NCBI GenBank assembly: GCA_963205265.1
Contig: CAUJJI010000157.1
Location: forward strand, 1-38,266
DNA length: 38,266 bases
Direction of reading: 5' to 3'
From: Pseudomonadota bacterium
Lineage (GTDB): Bacteria > Pseudomonadota > Alphaproteobacteria > Sphingomonadales > Sphingomonadaceae
In this document: piece after piece, positions 31,924-38,266 of the stretch
Position numbering within the stretch: the first letter of the stretch is position 1
How the letters are laid out: every line of letters begins with the position of its first letter
Translations under genes and position numbers: made by a program
Notes under the pieces: model-generated
What the model saw: the letters and a program-made list of their open reading frames with translations, nothing else
Database searches by the model: none
Told to the model about the DNA's origin: nothing

Positions 31924-32223
31924 ATGATCGAGCAGCTGAATGTCAGACCTGCTACCGTCGTCGGGCCGCTTGGGGAGCGGTTGACGATGGAGGACCTTCC
32001 CGCTCCGGATACCAATCGCTGGGTCGCCCGCCGCAAGGCGGAAGTCGTGGCCGCGGTGAACGGCGGGATGTTGACGATCGAGGAAGCTTGCGCACGATAC
32101 CAGCTCACGCTGGAGGAGTTCGCATCCTGGCAACGGGCGGTCGAACGATCGGGCCTTGCCGGACTGCGGGTGACAAGGGCGCAGCATTACCGGGAACTCT
32201 ACCAGAGGACCCAGCGCTTCTGA
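31924..32223 (+). CDS. sciP: SciP-like cell-cycle transcription regulator (DUF1153)
   Basis: A 99-residue helix-turn-helix protein of the DUF1153/SciP family. The sequence VVGPLGERLTMEDLPAPDTNRWVARRKAEVVAAVNGGMLTIEEACARYQLTLEEFASWQRAVERSGLAGLRVTRAQHYR follows Caulobacter SciP along its length, including the RRKAEVVAAV helix and the EEACARYxLTxEEFxSWQ recognition segment. In Caulobacter SciP binds DNA and blocks activation by CtrA in G1. The ATG at 31924 follows AAGGAG. A longer in-frame start at 31909 would remove the ribosome site from its place. It is transcribed alone, ahead of the stress-response block. Confidence 0.88.
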   Translation: MIEQLNVRPATVVGPLGERLTMEDLPAPDTNRWVARRKAEVVAAVNGGMLTIEEACARYQLTLEEFASWQRAVERSGLAGLRVTRAQHYRELYQRTQRF

Positions 32224-32328
32224 CGACGGCAAAGCCGGCGCGCCGCCGAAGCCCGGCGGTGCGTCGGCGGCCCCCCTGGCCCCCGCGCAATCTGCGCTCG
32301 TCCCTGCGCTGGGCCGGGCCGAAAAAAC

Positions 32329-32353
32329 GGAACGAGGCCGATATTCAAGCGTT
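32329..32353 (+). promoter_or_regulatory. EcfG-type promoter of the PPOX-fold gene
   Basis: GGAAC at 32329-32333, 16 bases, CGTT at 32350-32353: a full match to the alphaproteobacterial general stress promoter GGAAC-N16/17-CGTT. The ATG is 36 bases downstream of CGTT. Confidence 0.8.
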
Positions 32354-32388
32354 TCCTGATCTGACGAACCTCATGCGGGAGCAGATCG

Positions 32389-32853
32389 ATGAAAAAGGAA
32401 CTGCGCGAAGAATTCTGGAAATCCCTGGAAGATAGTCCCTTCCTGATGATCCGGCGCGACAATGCCGGCGGGCACGCCGAACCGATGACGGCACAGCTAG
32501 ACCGCGATGCGCGGCACCGCATCTGGTTCTTTGCCCGCAACACCAACCGTATCGCTGCCGGCGGCCGGGCGATGGCGCAGTTCAGCGGCAAGGGTCACGA
32601 CCTGTTCGCCTGCCTTTCGGGTACGCTGGCCGAGGAAACCGACCCCGGCGTCTTCGAAAAGCACTGGAGCAATGCCGCCGCCGCCTGGTTCCCCGAAGGC
32701 CGCGACGACCCCGAGCTGAAGATGCTGCGCTTCGAAATCGACAGCGCCGAGGTGTGGACCGCCGATCCCGGCGTGATCGGGAAGTTCAAGCTGCTCACCG
32801 GCTTCAAGGTCTCGCCCGACGAGATCGGCGATCACGAAGTCGGCCTGGTCTGA
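32389..32853 (+). CDS. Pyridoxamine 5'-phosphate oxidase-fold general stress protein
   Basis: A 154-residue split-barrel flavin-binding-fold protein of the general stress protein 26 type. It begins with the helix KELREEFWKSLEDSPFLMIRR, then GHAEPMTAQLDRDARHRIWFFARNTNRIA, QFSGKGHDLFACLSGTLAEETD, FEKHWSNAAAAWFPEGRDDPELKMLRFEIDSAEVW, and the final KFKLLTG. This order matches PF16242-like proteins that may bind FMN or F420-like cofactors. The reaction is unknown. The ATG follows GGGAG at 7 bases. A perfect EcfG-type promoter upstream places it in the general stress regulon, consistent with the sigma genes close by. Confidence 0.87.
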   Translation: MKKELREEFWKSLEDSPFLMIRRDNAGGHAEPMTAQLDRDARHRIWFFARNTNRIAAGGRAMAQFSGKGHDLFACLSGTLAEETDPGVFEKHWSNAAAAWFPEGRDDPELKMLRFEIDSAEVWTADPGVIGKFKLLTGFKVSPDEIGDHEVGLV

Positions 32854-32868
32854 TCGCCGGGCCGGGGC

Positions 32869-32893
32869 GGAACCTCCGCCTCCGGCGCGCATT
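32869..32893 (+). promoter_or_regulatory. Probable EcfG-type promoter of the 60-aa gene
   Basis: GGAAC at 32869-32873, 16 bases, CATT at 32890-32893. The -10 differs from CGTT at one base. It lies 71 bp before the next ATG. Confidence 0.5.
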
Positions 32894-32963
32894 GGATTCA
32901 CAAACGGGGGATCGAAACGAGACGGGCCGCGTCATTCCGCCGGCCCGGCGAAGGAGAAGCACG

Positions 32964-33146
32964 ATGACCGATAAAAAAGGCGAAGGCAGCTACGAGGGAA
33001 CGGAGCAGTTCCAGAAGGCGCAGCACGAATTCGCCAAGTCCGGCCGCGTAGAGAAGAAGGCCCGGGAGGCTGCGGACGCTCTCGACAGCGAAGAGGGTGC
33101 CGAGCTCGAGAAGGCCGAGAAGGAAACGGCGCGTCGGGGCGAGTAG
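32964..33146 (+). CDS. Small charged stress-locus protein, 60 aa
   Basis: A hydrophilic, highly charged 60-residue protein (MTDKKGEGSYEGTEQFQKAQ ... GAELEKAEKETARRGE) rich in Glu, Lys and Ala, probably largely helical or disordered. It has no membrane segment or Cys. The ATG follows AAGGAG, a strong ribosome site. Small proteins of this type are common beside general stress genes in sphingomonads, and a near-match EcfG promoter lies upstream. I do not recognise a function; a desiccation- or osmotic-protection role would be a guess. A strong hairpin terminator follows at 33162-33191. Confidence 0.7.
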   Translation: MTDKKGEGSYEGTEQFQKAQHEFAKSGRVEKKAREAADALDSEEGAELEKAEKETARRGE

Positions 33147-33161
33147 GCGACACAAACCGAC

Positions 33162-33191
33162 CGGGCCGGACTCCAATGGAGCCGGCCCGGA
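33162..33191. terminator. Hairpin between convergent genes
   Basis: CCGGGCCGG-A-CTCC, loop AAT, GGAG-CCGGCCCGG: 13 pairs with one bulged A. Short flanks AACCG and CGGTT can extend it. No long T-run on either side. It lies between the 60-aa gene and the convergent sigma factor gene, so it may stop both transcripts. Confidence 0.7.
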
Positions 33192-33212
33192 ACGGTTCAT
33201 CGCTATGATGAC

Positions 33213-33866
33213 TTAGGCGGCGACCATTTCCGCCGCATTGGTGTTCGCGATCCGCGCCAGTTCGGCGAAGAACGTATCGATGGCGTCGCCCTTGAGAACG
33301 AAGTTGTGGCGGAAGTCGGGAAGCTGGCCGGACTCCAGGATCTGGGTCAGCATCGCTCTCGCCCGGCACACCCGGCTCTTGACCGTGCCGAGTGCGATCC
33401 CGCAGATCTCGCCGACTTCCTCGTAGGAAAGATTGCCGGCCGCCACGAGGACAAGCGCTTCGCGATAGGTATCGGGAATTGCGGTCAATGCCCTCAGCAC
33501 GTCGGAGAGCTCGAGCGCGCTTTCCTGGCCCGCCGGCGCCCGCAGCGTCCGTTCCGCGACGGCTTCATCGTATTCGCCGTGGAAGCGGCTGCGCCGTGCC
33601 TCGCTGTAGAAGTGGTTGCGCAGGATGGTGAATGTCCAGGCCTTGAAATTGGTGCCGGCAGCATAGCGCTCGCGCGCCGCCCAGGCACGCAGCATGGTTT
33701 CCTGCGCCAGATCGTCGGCATGGTCCCGCGAACCGCACAGGGCTCGCGCAAAGGCACGAAGGTGGGGCGCCACATCGGTCAATGCACGTTTGAAATCGTT
33801 GTCGGAGAGCGCCACCCGGTCGACCTTCTCCCGCGTCTCCGTCTGCATTTGGCCAGCTGCGTTCAT
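33213..33866 (-). CDS. Second EcfG-like ECF sigma factor (ECF15-type paralogue)
   Basis: A 217-residue ECF sigma factor. Region 2 reads HLRAFARALCGSRDHADDLAQETMLRAWAARERYAAGTNFKAWTFTILRNHFYSEARR, and region 4 IPDTYREALVLVAAGNLSYEEVGEICGIALGTVKSRVCRAR. Region 2 is closely similar to that of EcfG at 37294-37848 (RAFARGLSGRPDFADDLVQEAAIKAW ... MRAWTFAILRNHYLSELRR), so the two are paralogues. It has N- and C-terminal extensions that EcfG lacks. The ATG at 33866 is preferred to an upstream in-frame start at 33926, because a perfect EcfG-type promoter lies between. It therefore probably amplifies or branches the general stress response. No anti-sigma gene is adjacent. Confidence 0.88.
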   Translation of the reverse strand: MNAAGQMQTETREKVDRVALSDNDFKRALTDVAPHLRAFARALCGSRDHADDLAQETMLRAWAARERYAAGTNFKAWTFTILRNHFYSEARRSRFHGEYDEAVAERTLRAPAGQESALELSDVLRALTAIPDTYREALVLVAAGNLSYEEVGEICGIALGTVKSRVCRARAMLTQILESGQLPDFRHNFVLKGDAIDTFFAELARIANTNAAEMVAA

Positions 33867-33895
33867 GGATTGCCTCCGCACTCGTTTCCTATCCA

Positions 33896-33921
33896 AACGC
33901 GGCCAAAGGTTAAAAGGTTCC
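33896..33921 (-). promoter_or_regulatory. EcfG-type promoter of the second sigma gene
   Basis: On the minus strand, GGAAC (33921-33917), 17 bases, CGTT (33899-33896), an exact match to the general stress consensus. The sigma gene ATG is 30 bp downstream. Confidence 0.8.
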
Positions 33922-34028
33922 CGCAATGCCGGCGCGCAGTCCGAAGGCCCGCGGGCAGGACCGGACGCGATCGCGCGCCTTTCCCCGCTCCCATCCGAAA
34001 ACCACGGCTTTGCAGTAGCTTAATCAAA

Positions 34029-34061
34029 GAGGCCCCCGTCCGGGTGTGGGACGGAGGCCTC
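34029..34061. terminator. 13-bp-stem hairpin in the 472-bp gap before phyR
   Basis: GAGGCCCCCGTCC, loop GGGTGTG, GGACGGAGGCCTC, with a single C-A mismatch. On the minus strand it is followed by TTTGATT, which would suit a minus-strand terminator, yet no gene ends there. The rest of 33867-34338 holds the sigma promoter at 33896-33921 and nothing else that I can identify; I see no EcfG-type promoter for phyR. Confidence 0.45.
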
Positions 34062-34338
34062 AGGGATCGGGTCACCACCGGTTGCGGGGGGTGGGTGGGA
34101 GGGCCAGTGGTGATACGGATTGAACGTTACGCCTTAAAATTGGTTCCCTTCATCGGGAAAATTTTTGCGCCGATCCGGGAGCATCGCGCAACTTCGGGCG
34201 TTGGACGCCGCGGGGCACGACGTTCCCGACCTCGACGCTCTGCTCGCCGTGGCCAACAGTGGCTTGGACGAGTGTCGATTGGCTTCGGTGGCGATTGCGC
34301 TAGACCATAGGCTTTACAGCATAGGAGTGAGGTGGCGA

Positions 34339-35133
34339 ATGTCCGTTGCGGAACAGATCGGGGAGCAATTGCCTTATCTCAGGCGCTATGCGCGGGCCCT
34401 CACGGGATCCCAGCATTCCGGCGATGCATTTGTTCGCGCAACACTGGAGGCGGCCCTGGCCGATCGGGCCCTGCTCGATCAGATCAGCAAGGGCCGGGCC
34501 GCTCTCTATGGCGCGTTCAACCGCATCTGGTCGTCCGGCCATGTCGAAGCCGAGGCGGTGGACGCCGCCGGCGGCCTGCACGAGCAGGCCGCACAGTTGC
34601 GCCTTTCCCATATCACGCCCGAGCATCGACAGGCATTGCTGCTCACCACGCTCGAGGACTTCTCGCGCGAGGATACGGCCAGCATCCTCGGTGTCTCGCC
34701 GAACGAAGTGGATGCACTGGTCCGCCAGGCGATCGACGAGATCGAGAACGAGACGACGACCGATGTCCTGATCATCGAGGATGAGCCGCTGATCTCGATG
34801 CAGCTCGAAGGGCTGGTCAGCGATCTCGGGCACCAGGTAGTCGGCACGGCCGCGACCCGCAGCCAGGCGCTGGAGATCTTCGCCGATCGACCGGCCGGCC
34901 TGGTCCTCGCCGACATCCAGCTTGCCGACGGCAGCTCGGGCATCGATGCCGTCGAGGATCTGCTCCGGTTCGGCGACGTCCCGGTCATCTTCATCACCGC
35001 CTATCCCGAGCGCCTGCTCACCGGCGAGCGGCCCGAGCCGACCTACCTCGTCACCAAGCCCTTCCAGGAGGAGACGGTGCGCGCGGCGATCAGCCAGGCG
35101 CTGTTCTTCGGCTCCAGCCGGCCGCTGAACTAG
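34339..35133 (+). CDS. phyR: General stress anti-anti-sigma response regulator PhyR
   Basis: A 264-residue fusion of an EcfG-like sigma domain (residues 1-135; LPYLRRYARALTGSQHSGDAFVRATLEAAL ... ITPEHRQALLLTTLEDFSREDTASILGVSPNEVDALV) and a receiver domain (142-264). The receiver has acidic residues E147-D148, phospho-acceptor D192 (LADIQLADG), T220 and K240 (VTKPF). When phosphorylated, the sigma-like domain is exposed and binds NepR, freeing EcfG. The ATG at 34339 has AGGTGG upstream; a longer in-frame extension lacks family features. It is convergent with the HWE kinase gene, which may be its phosphodonor. NepR and EcfG are encoded on the other side of the kinase. Confidence 0.95.
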   Translation: MSVAEQIGEQLPYLRRYARALTGSQHSGDAFVRATLEAALADRALLDQISKGRAALYGAFNRIWSSGHVEAEAVDAAGGLHEQAAQLRLSHITPEHRQALLLTTLEDFSREDTASILGVSPNEVDALVRQAIDEIENETTTDVLIIEDEPLISMQLEGLVSDLGHQVVGTAATRSQALEIFADRPAGLVLADIQLADGSSGIDAVEDLLRFGDVPVIFITAYPERLLTGERPEPTYLVTKPFQEETVRAAISQALFFGSSRPLN

Positions 35134-35175
35134 CAACCTTCGCGTTGAGAGATCCTACCCTGTAAGGGGGGGTGG

Positions 35176-35234
35176 CAGCCGCGCAGCGGCTGACGGAGGG
35201 GTGTACCCGCCGGCGAGAGGGCGGCCCCCCTCTC
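35176..35234. repeat. Two GC-rich hairpins (REP-like) between phyR and the kinase
   Basis: Hairpin one is CAGCCGC-GCA-GCGGCTG (35176-35192). Hairpin two is GAGAGGG-CGGCCC-CCCTCTC (35215-35234). They fill most of the 129 bp between two convergent genes. G-rich flanks and the GCGGCTGACGGAGGGG context look like dispersed palindromic elements of sphingomonads. They may also stop transcription from both sides, though T-runs are absent. Confidence 0.5.
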
Positions 35235-35262
35235 CTGCCTGCGGCTGCTCCCTGCCCGTCGC

Positions 35263-36990
35263 TCAGCGATTGTTCCGGCGCAACGCGAATTCGCCGAGCG
35301 TGCGGACCGGGACATGCAGGCGGCATTCCACTCCATCCGGCTCGAAGCGCAGGTCGACTTCCGACTTGAGCTCGCCGGCGACGATCTTCTCGATCAGGTC
35401 CCGGCCGAACCCGCGCTTCTGCGGCTGCGTTACCGGCGGCCCGCCCCGTTCGCGCCAGTAGACTTCCGCCAGGACCGGCGACAGCAGCCGACAGGTCACG
35501 GTGATCTGCCCTTCCCCGCTGCTCAGCGCGCCGTACTTGGCCGCATTGGTGGCGAGTTCGTGGATCGCCAGGCCCAGCGACAGGGCATCGTTGGGGGCGA
35601 GGCTTACCGTCGGCCCATCGATTTCGACGTGCGACTCGTTCCCCTCCATGTAGGGTGCAAGCTCGCTGCGGATCACATCGCCGATCGGGGCATGGCTCCA
35701 GTTGCTTTGCGAGAGGAGGTCGTGAGTCGCCGACAGCGCTCTCACCCGGGCGGTGAGGCTTTCGGAAAAGTCGTCGATGTCGGCCGACCGGCGCCGGGTC
35801 AGCGAGACGATCGACAGCACGTTGGCCAGCGTGTTCTTCACCCGGTGATTGAGCTCGCGCGTAAGCGAATTGCGGATCGCGGCCTGGCGGGTCAGCCATT
35901 CGAGCACTTGCCGGTCCTCGGCCGCCCGCTTGGTGATCAGCCGGCCGAGGAACATCGCCAAGAGCGCGATGATCGTGCCGAACACGAGAGTCGCACGCGA
36001 CAGCGGCGAGAGCATCTGGTCGCGCTTCAGCCCGACGCGCAGGATCCAGTTGCGGTCACCGATCTGGATGCGCCGCTGCATGAGCAGGCTGTTCTGTCCG
36101 GGCAGCTGGCGCCAGGCGAGCAGGTGCTCTGGCGCCGTGATCTGGTCGTAGAGCGCGATCTCGACTTGCCGGTTGTGGAAGAGCTCGGCCGCCGAGGCGA
36201 CGAATTCGTCGGCGCGGAACGGGCTGTAGACGAAGCCCGCGACCACTCTGCCGCCGTTCTCCGAGCGGAAGACCGGCATGTAGATGAGGAAGCCCGAGGT
36301 GCCCTCCGCATCCTCGTCCTGGATCAGCAGCACCTTGCCCGAAGCCACGGGCTGGCCGCGGCGGATCGCGGAATCCATCGCTTCGCGGCGCACCGGCTCG
36401 GAATACATGTCGTAGCCGATCGCCAGGCGGTTCGCCGAAGTGAGCGGTTCCAGGTAGGCGATCGGCACGACCATCGCCTGCGTCGGCGCGGGGCGCGGAA
36501 AGACGAGGAAATTGGACTGCTCGCGGCTGCGCGTTGCCGCCTCGAACTGCGGCACCGCCGTCGTGTCGAGCCTTGGCGCCCAGCCGATCCCCAGCGATCC
36601 GTGGAGATCGCCGTTGGCATGAAGTCCTTGCGCGAACTCGTTGAAATCGCTCTTCGTCACGTTCCTGTTCGAGCCGAACAGGGCCGAGGCAGCGCGCAGC
36701 AGGACCATGTTCTCGGCGGTGCGGCGCTGCAGGCCGGCGGCGATCTCGGTGACGTTGCGATCCAGTTCGAGCTGCCGGCGCTGCGCCTCGGCGCTCTCGA
36801 TGGCGATCACGCTGACGACGGTGCCGATGCTGGTCAGGATGAAGAGGAGGAACGGCCAGCCGCGCGGGTACTTGTGGAACCACGCCTGCTTTTCGACCCT
36901 TGCCAGCAATGCGTCGTCCATGGCGCCTCGACCGTTTGCTTGGATATCTCCGTCCGACGGCGGAGGAACGGCTGATTGGCTGTCTGGCAT
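35263..36990 (-). CDS. CHASE-domain HWE sensor histidine kinase
   Basis: A 575-residue membrane sensor kinase. TM1 lies at about 45-64 (WPFLLFILTSIGTVVSVIAI) and TM2 at about 334-352. Between them is a periplasmic CHASE domain (about 80-320; FNEFAQGL ... GSLGIGWAPRLD ... FLIYMPVF ... GFVYSPFRADEF). The cytoplasmic part has phospho-acceptor H382 in ELNHRVKNTLANVLSIV, N-box HELATNAAKYGAL near 477-489 and the W-x-E motif (WRE, 512-514) that defines the HWE class. Such kinases (Pak, PhyK) phosphorylate PhyR in the general stress response. It is convergent with phyR and divergent from nepR-ecfG, with which it shares a two-way EcfG-type promoter. Confidence 0.93.
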   Translation of the reverse strand: MPDSQSAVPPPSDGDIQANGRGAMDDALLARVEKQAWFHKYPRGWPFLLFILTSIGTVVSVIAIESAEAQRRQLELDRNVTEIAAGLQRRTAENMVLLRAASALFGSNRNVTKSDFNEFAQGLHANGDLHGSLGIGWAPRLDTTAVPQFEAATRSREQSNFLVFPRPAPTQAMVVPIAYLEPLTSANRLAIGYDMYSEPVRREAMDSAIRRGQPVASGKVLLIQDEDAEGTSGFLIYMPVFRSENGGRVVAGFVYSPFRADEFVASAAELFHNRQVEIALYDQITAPEHLLAWRQLPGQNSLLMQRRIQIGDRNWILRVGLKRDQMLSPLSRATLVFGTIIALLAMFLGRLITKRAAEDRQVLEWLTRQAAIRNSLTRELNHRVKNTLANVLSIVSLTRRRSADIDDFSESLTARVRALSATHDLLSQSNWSHAPIGDVIRSELAPYMEGNESHVEIDGPTVSLAPNDALSLGLAIHELATNAAKYGALSSGEGQITVTCRLLSPVLAEVYWRERGGPPVTQPQKRGFGRDLIEKIVAGELKSEVDLRFEPDGVECRLHVPVRTLGEFALRRNNR

Positions 36991-37005
36991 GGCTTTTCAG
37001 CCAAG

Positions 37006-37032
37006 GGAACCATGCGGGTGTTTGAATGTTCC
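37006..37032. promoter_or_regulatory. Two-way EcfG-type promoter between the kinase and nepR-ecfG
   Basis: GGAAC (37006-37010), 17 bases, GTTCC (37028-37032). On the plus strand this reads GGAAC-N16-TGTT, for nepR-ecfG. On the minus strand it reads GGAAC-N16-GGTT, for the kinase, whose ATG lies 18 bp beyond the -10. Each -10 overlaps the opposite -35. Each matches CGTT at three of four bases. Confidence 0.72.
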
Positions 37033-37103
37033 AGAGGGAAATCCCGAATACCACCGGCAGACTTGACGGGACACTACTATCAAATGAAATGGACAGCAGG
37101 TGA

Positions 37104-37301
37104 ATGGAGTTCGCATTGAGTCAGCCGAAGGGACCCGTCGAGCCCAAGCAGAAGCGGAGCGCCCCGCCTCCAGCCGGGCCGGGCGATGAGCCCGGATGGG
37201 CGGACGGCCTTCGCCAGCTTTACAATTCCGTCCTCAAGGAACCACTGCCGGACAGCTTCGAAGACCTGTTGAAGAAGCTGGACCGCGGCGGTCATGATTG
37301 A
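37104..37301 (+). CDS. nepR: Anti-sigma factor NepR
   Basis: A 65-residue anti-sigma factor that holds EcfG inactive until phosphorylated PhyR binds it. The N-terminus is disordered and Pro/Lys-rich; the conserved core is WADGLRQLYNSVLKEPLPDSFEDLLKKLDR, which matches the two NepR helices. The ATG at 37104 is used; a TTG at 37119 with GGAG 6 bases upstream is an alternative. It overlaps ecfG by 8 bases (ATGATTGA), so translation is coupled. This order is the standard nepR-ecfG unit. It lies downstream of the two-way EcfG-type promoter, giving feedback on its own sigma factor. Confidence 0.93.
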   Translation: MEFALSQPKGPVEPKQKRSAPPPAGPGDEPGWADGLRQLYNSVLKEPLPDSFEDLLKKLDRGGHD

Positions 37302-37848
37302 CGCACCCTTCGAGCGATACAGCGACGAGGAATTCAAGCGCGAACTGCTTGCGGCCCTTCCCCACCTGCGCGCCTTCGCCCGCGGCCTGTCCGGTCGCCC
37401 TGACTTCGCCGACGACCTCGTGCAGGAAGCCGCGATCAAGGCGTGGAGTGCGCGCGACCGTTTCGCTGCAGGCACCAGCATGCGGGCCTGGACCTTCGCC
37501 ATCCTGCGCAACCACTACCTCAGCGAATTGCGGCGCAACCGCCGACAGGTCGACTTCGACCAGGACGCGGCCGAGCGCTTGCTCGTCATGGATGCCGACC
37601 AGGAAGGCCCGCTGCATCTTTCCGACATGGCGGCGGCTCTCCAGAAATTGTCCCCCGATCGCCGCGAAGCCCTGCTGCTGGTAGGAGCGAGCGGCTTTAC
37701 CTATGAGGAAGCCGCAGACATCTGCGACTGCGCCATCGGCACCATGAAAAGCCGCGTCGCCCGCGCCCGTGCCGAACTCAGCAACCTGCTGGACGGAGAG
37801 CCCCGGCCGGTCGAGCCCCGCGGCACGAAGCAGGCCCGCTCGCGCTAG
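37294..37848 (+). CDS. ecfG: General stress ECF sigma factor EcfG
   Basis: A 184-residue ECF sigma factor. Region 2 is LPHLRAFARGLSGRPDFADDLVQEAAIKAWSARDRFAAGTSMRAWTFAILRNHYLSELRRNRR. Region 4 is LSPDRREALLLVGASGFTYEEAADICDCAIGTMKSRVARARAEL, a helix-turn-helix for the -35 GGAAC. It directs the alphaproteobacterial general stress response and is controlled by NepR and PhyR. The ATG lies inside the end of nepR. Nearby targets inferred from promoters are the PPOX gene, the 60-aa gene, the paralogous sigma gene, the kinase and its own operon. The basic C-terminal tail is unremarkable. Confidence 0.94.
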   Translation: MIDAPFERYSDEEFKRELLAALPHLRAFARGLSGRPDFADDLVQEAAIKAWSARDRFAAGTSMRAWTFAILRNHYLSELRRNRRQVDFDQDAAERLLVMDADQEGPLHLSDMAAALQKLSPDRREALLLVGASGFTYEEAADICDCAIGTMKSRVARARAELSNLLDGEPRPVEPRGTKQARSR

Positions 37849-37926
37849 CGGCGGGCAGGAAGGGGCGTGGCGGCCGGACAACGGTTGGCTATGAGCTCGC
37901 TGGCGGTTAGGGCCGAAGGCAACCAA

Positions 37927-38069
37927 TCGTCACCCTGAACTCGTTTCAGGGCCCATTTCTCCTCGAGGCGCCGGAGCCCTGCACGGGCGGGCAACGGTGC
38001 CGTTGCGTTTTGATCCAGAGCTTCGGGGCTTGGGGCACGATGGGTGCTGAAACAAGTTCAGCATGACGA
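37927..38069. repeat. Pair of 31-bp inverted repeats (REP/BIME-like element)
   Basis: The first arm (37927-37957) begins TCGTCACCCTGAACTCGTTT. The second (38039-38069), read on the minus strand, begins TCGTCATGCTGAACTTGTTT. The arms agree at about 25 of 31 bases and are 81 bp apart, and each contains its own small palindrome (CCTGAA...TTTCAGG; GCTGAA...TTTCAGC). This pattern is common in intergenic spacers of sphingomonad genomes as I recall it. Confidence 0.65.
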
Positions 38070-38075
38070 AAGAGC

Positions 38076-38104
38076 TTGACAGCGCGAACCATATTGGTTA
38101 TATG
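38076..38104 (+). promoter_or_regulatory. Near-consensus sigma70 promoter for the downstream RNA
   Basis: TTGACA (38076-38081), 17 bases, TATATG (38099-38104). The -35 is perfect and the spacing ideal. Predicted start of transcription is near 38111. No open frame with a ribosome site follows, which suits a highly expressed RNA gene. Confidence 0.75.
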
Positions 38105-38110
38105 TCCCAC

Positions 38111-38266
38111 ACCCTCGCGGGATGCAGGGAGCGGAACCGGTTCGCTCGCCGCTACCCCAAGGGCCGGCGCCTGTCAGGGCGACCACATATCCGGATGCGG
38201 GGAATTACCCCACGTAAGGCAGGGCATGGGAGCAACCCGACCCGCCGACGCCTCGCACCGCAGGGC
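38111..38266 (+). ncRNA. ssrS: 5' part of a structured RNA, probably 6S RNA (cut by window end)
   Basis: After the strong promoter, 156 bases rich in pairing segments run to the window end without coding signs. Hairpins include GAGCG-g-AACC/GGTT-CGCTC and GGGG-AATTA-CCCC. The stretch GGCGACCACATATCC ... CGTAAGGC resembles the GCGACGACACATTC ... GGTTACAGCC part of E. coli 6S RNA. The 5' segment CCACACCCTCGC should pair with a complementary 3' end just outside the window. 6S RNA binds sigma70 polymerase in stationary phase. Family and both ends are inferred; another structured RNA is possible. Confidence 0.5.

Noticed and set aside
34165..34338. N-terminal extension of PhyR
   Set aside because: The added 58 residues have no family similarity, and a ribosome site precedes the ATG at 34339.

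Overview
The window looks like chromosomal DNA of a GC-rich alphaproteobacterium, most likely Sphingomonadales. The signs are the PhyR-NepR-EcfG general stress module with an HWE kinase, a SciP (DUF1153) cell-cycle regulator, betaine-lipid genes, two TonB-dependent receptors, and tightly overlapping housekeeping operons. No phage, insertion sequence or CRISPR array was seen. Assignments rest on motifs read by eye; no searches were run.

Region 1 (199-8964, all minus strand) is a housekeeping and cell-wall block: lytic transglycosylase, RlpA-like SPOR protein, D,D-carboxypeptidase, tmk, holB, metG, a TatD nuclease, an MBL-fold hydrolase and a 56-residue membrane protein. Four junctions share a 4-base GTGA stop/start overlap. 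A SnoaL-like gene and tRNA-Ser(UGA) follow. Positions 1-198 and 9131-9737 hold no supported gene.

Region 2 (9738-30356) is a phosphate-scavenging island. It holds a beta-propeller phytase with its TonB-dependent receptor, phoD, an EEP-family phosphatase/phosphodiesterase, a second TonB-dependent receptor with an ectonucleotide pyrophosphatase-like enzyme, btaA-btaB (phosphorus-free betaine lipid) and phoX. Promoters of the first receptor, the second receptor, phoX, btaA and the PLP-enzyme gene share one layout: PhoB-like heptamers (CTGTCAT-like) every 11 bp, then 9 bp, then a CTA-type -10 element. phoX and the phytase receptor each carry six heptamers in 62 bp. Embedded in the island is an unassigned cassette: a MobA-like nucleotidyltransferase, an ATP-grasp ligase, a fold-type-I PLP enzyme, a Wzx-like flippase and a secreted propeller-like protein. 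It is the best candidate here for an undescribed system, perhaps making and exporting an envelope component when phosphate is scarce.

Region 3 (30532-32223) has an epoxide hydrolase-like gene and sciP with a CtrA-like site upstream.

Region 4 (32329-37848) is the general stress response locus: a PPOX-fold protein, a 60-residue charged protein, a second EcfG-like sigma factor, phyR, a CHASE-HWE sensor kinase and nepR-ecfG. EcfG-type promoters (GGAAC-N16/17-CGTT) precede most of these. Between the kinase and nepR the promoter is an inverted repeat that reads as an EcfG promoter on both strands.

Region 5 (37849-38266) carries a REP-like inverted repeat, a near-consensus sigma70 promoter and the 5' part of a structured RNA resembling 6S RNA, cut by the window end.
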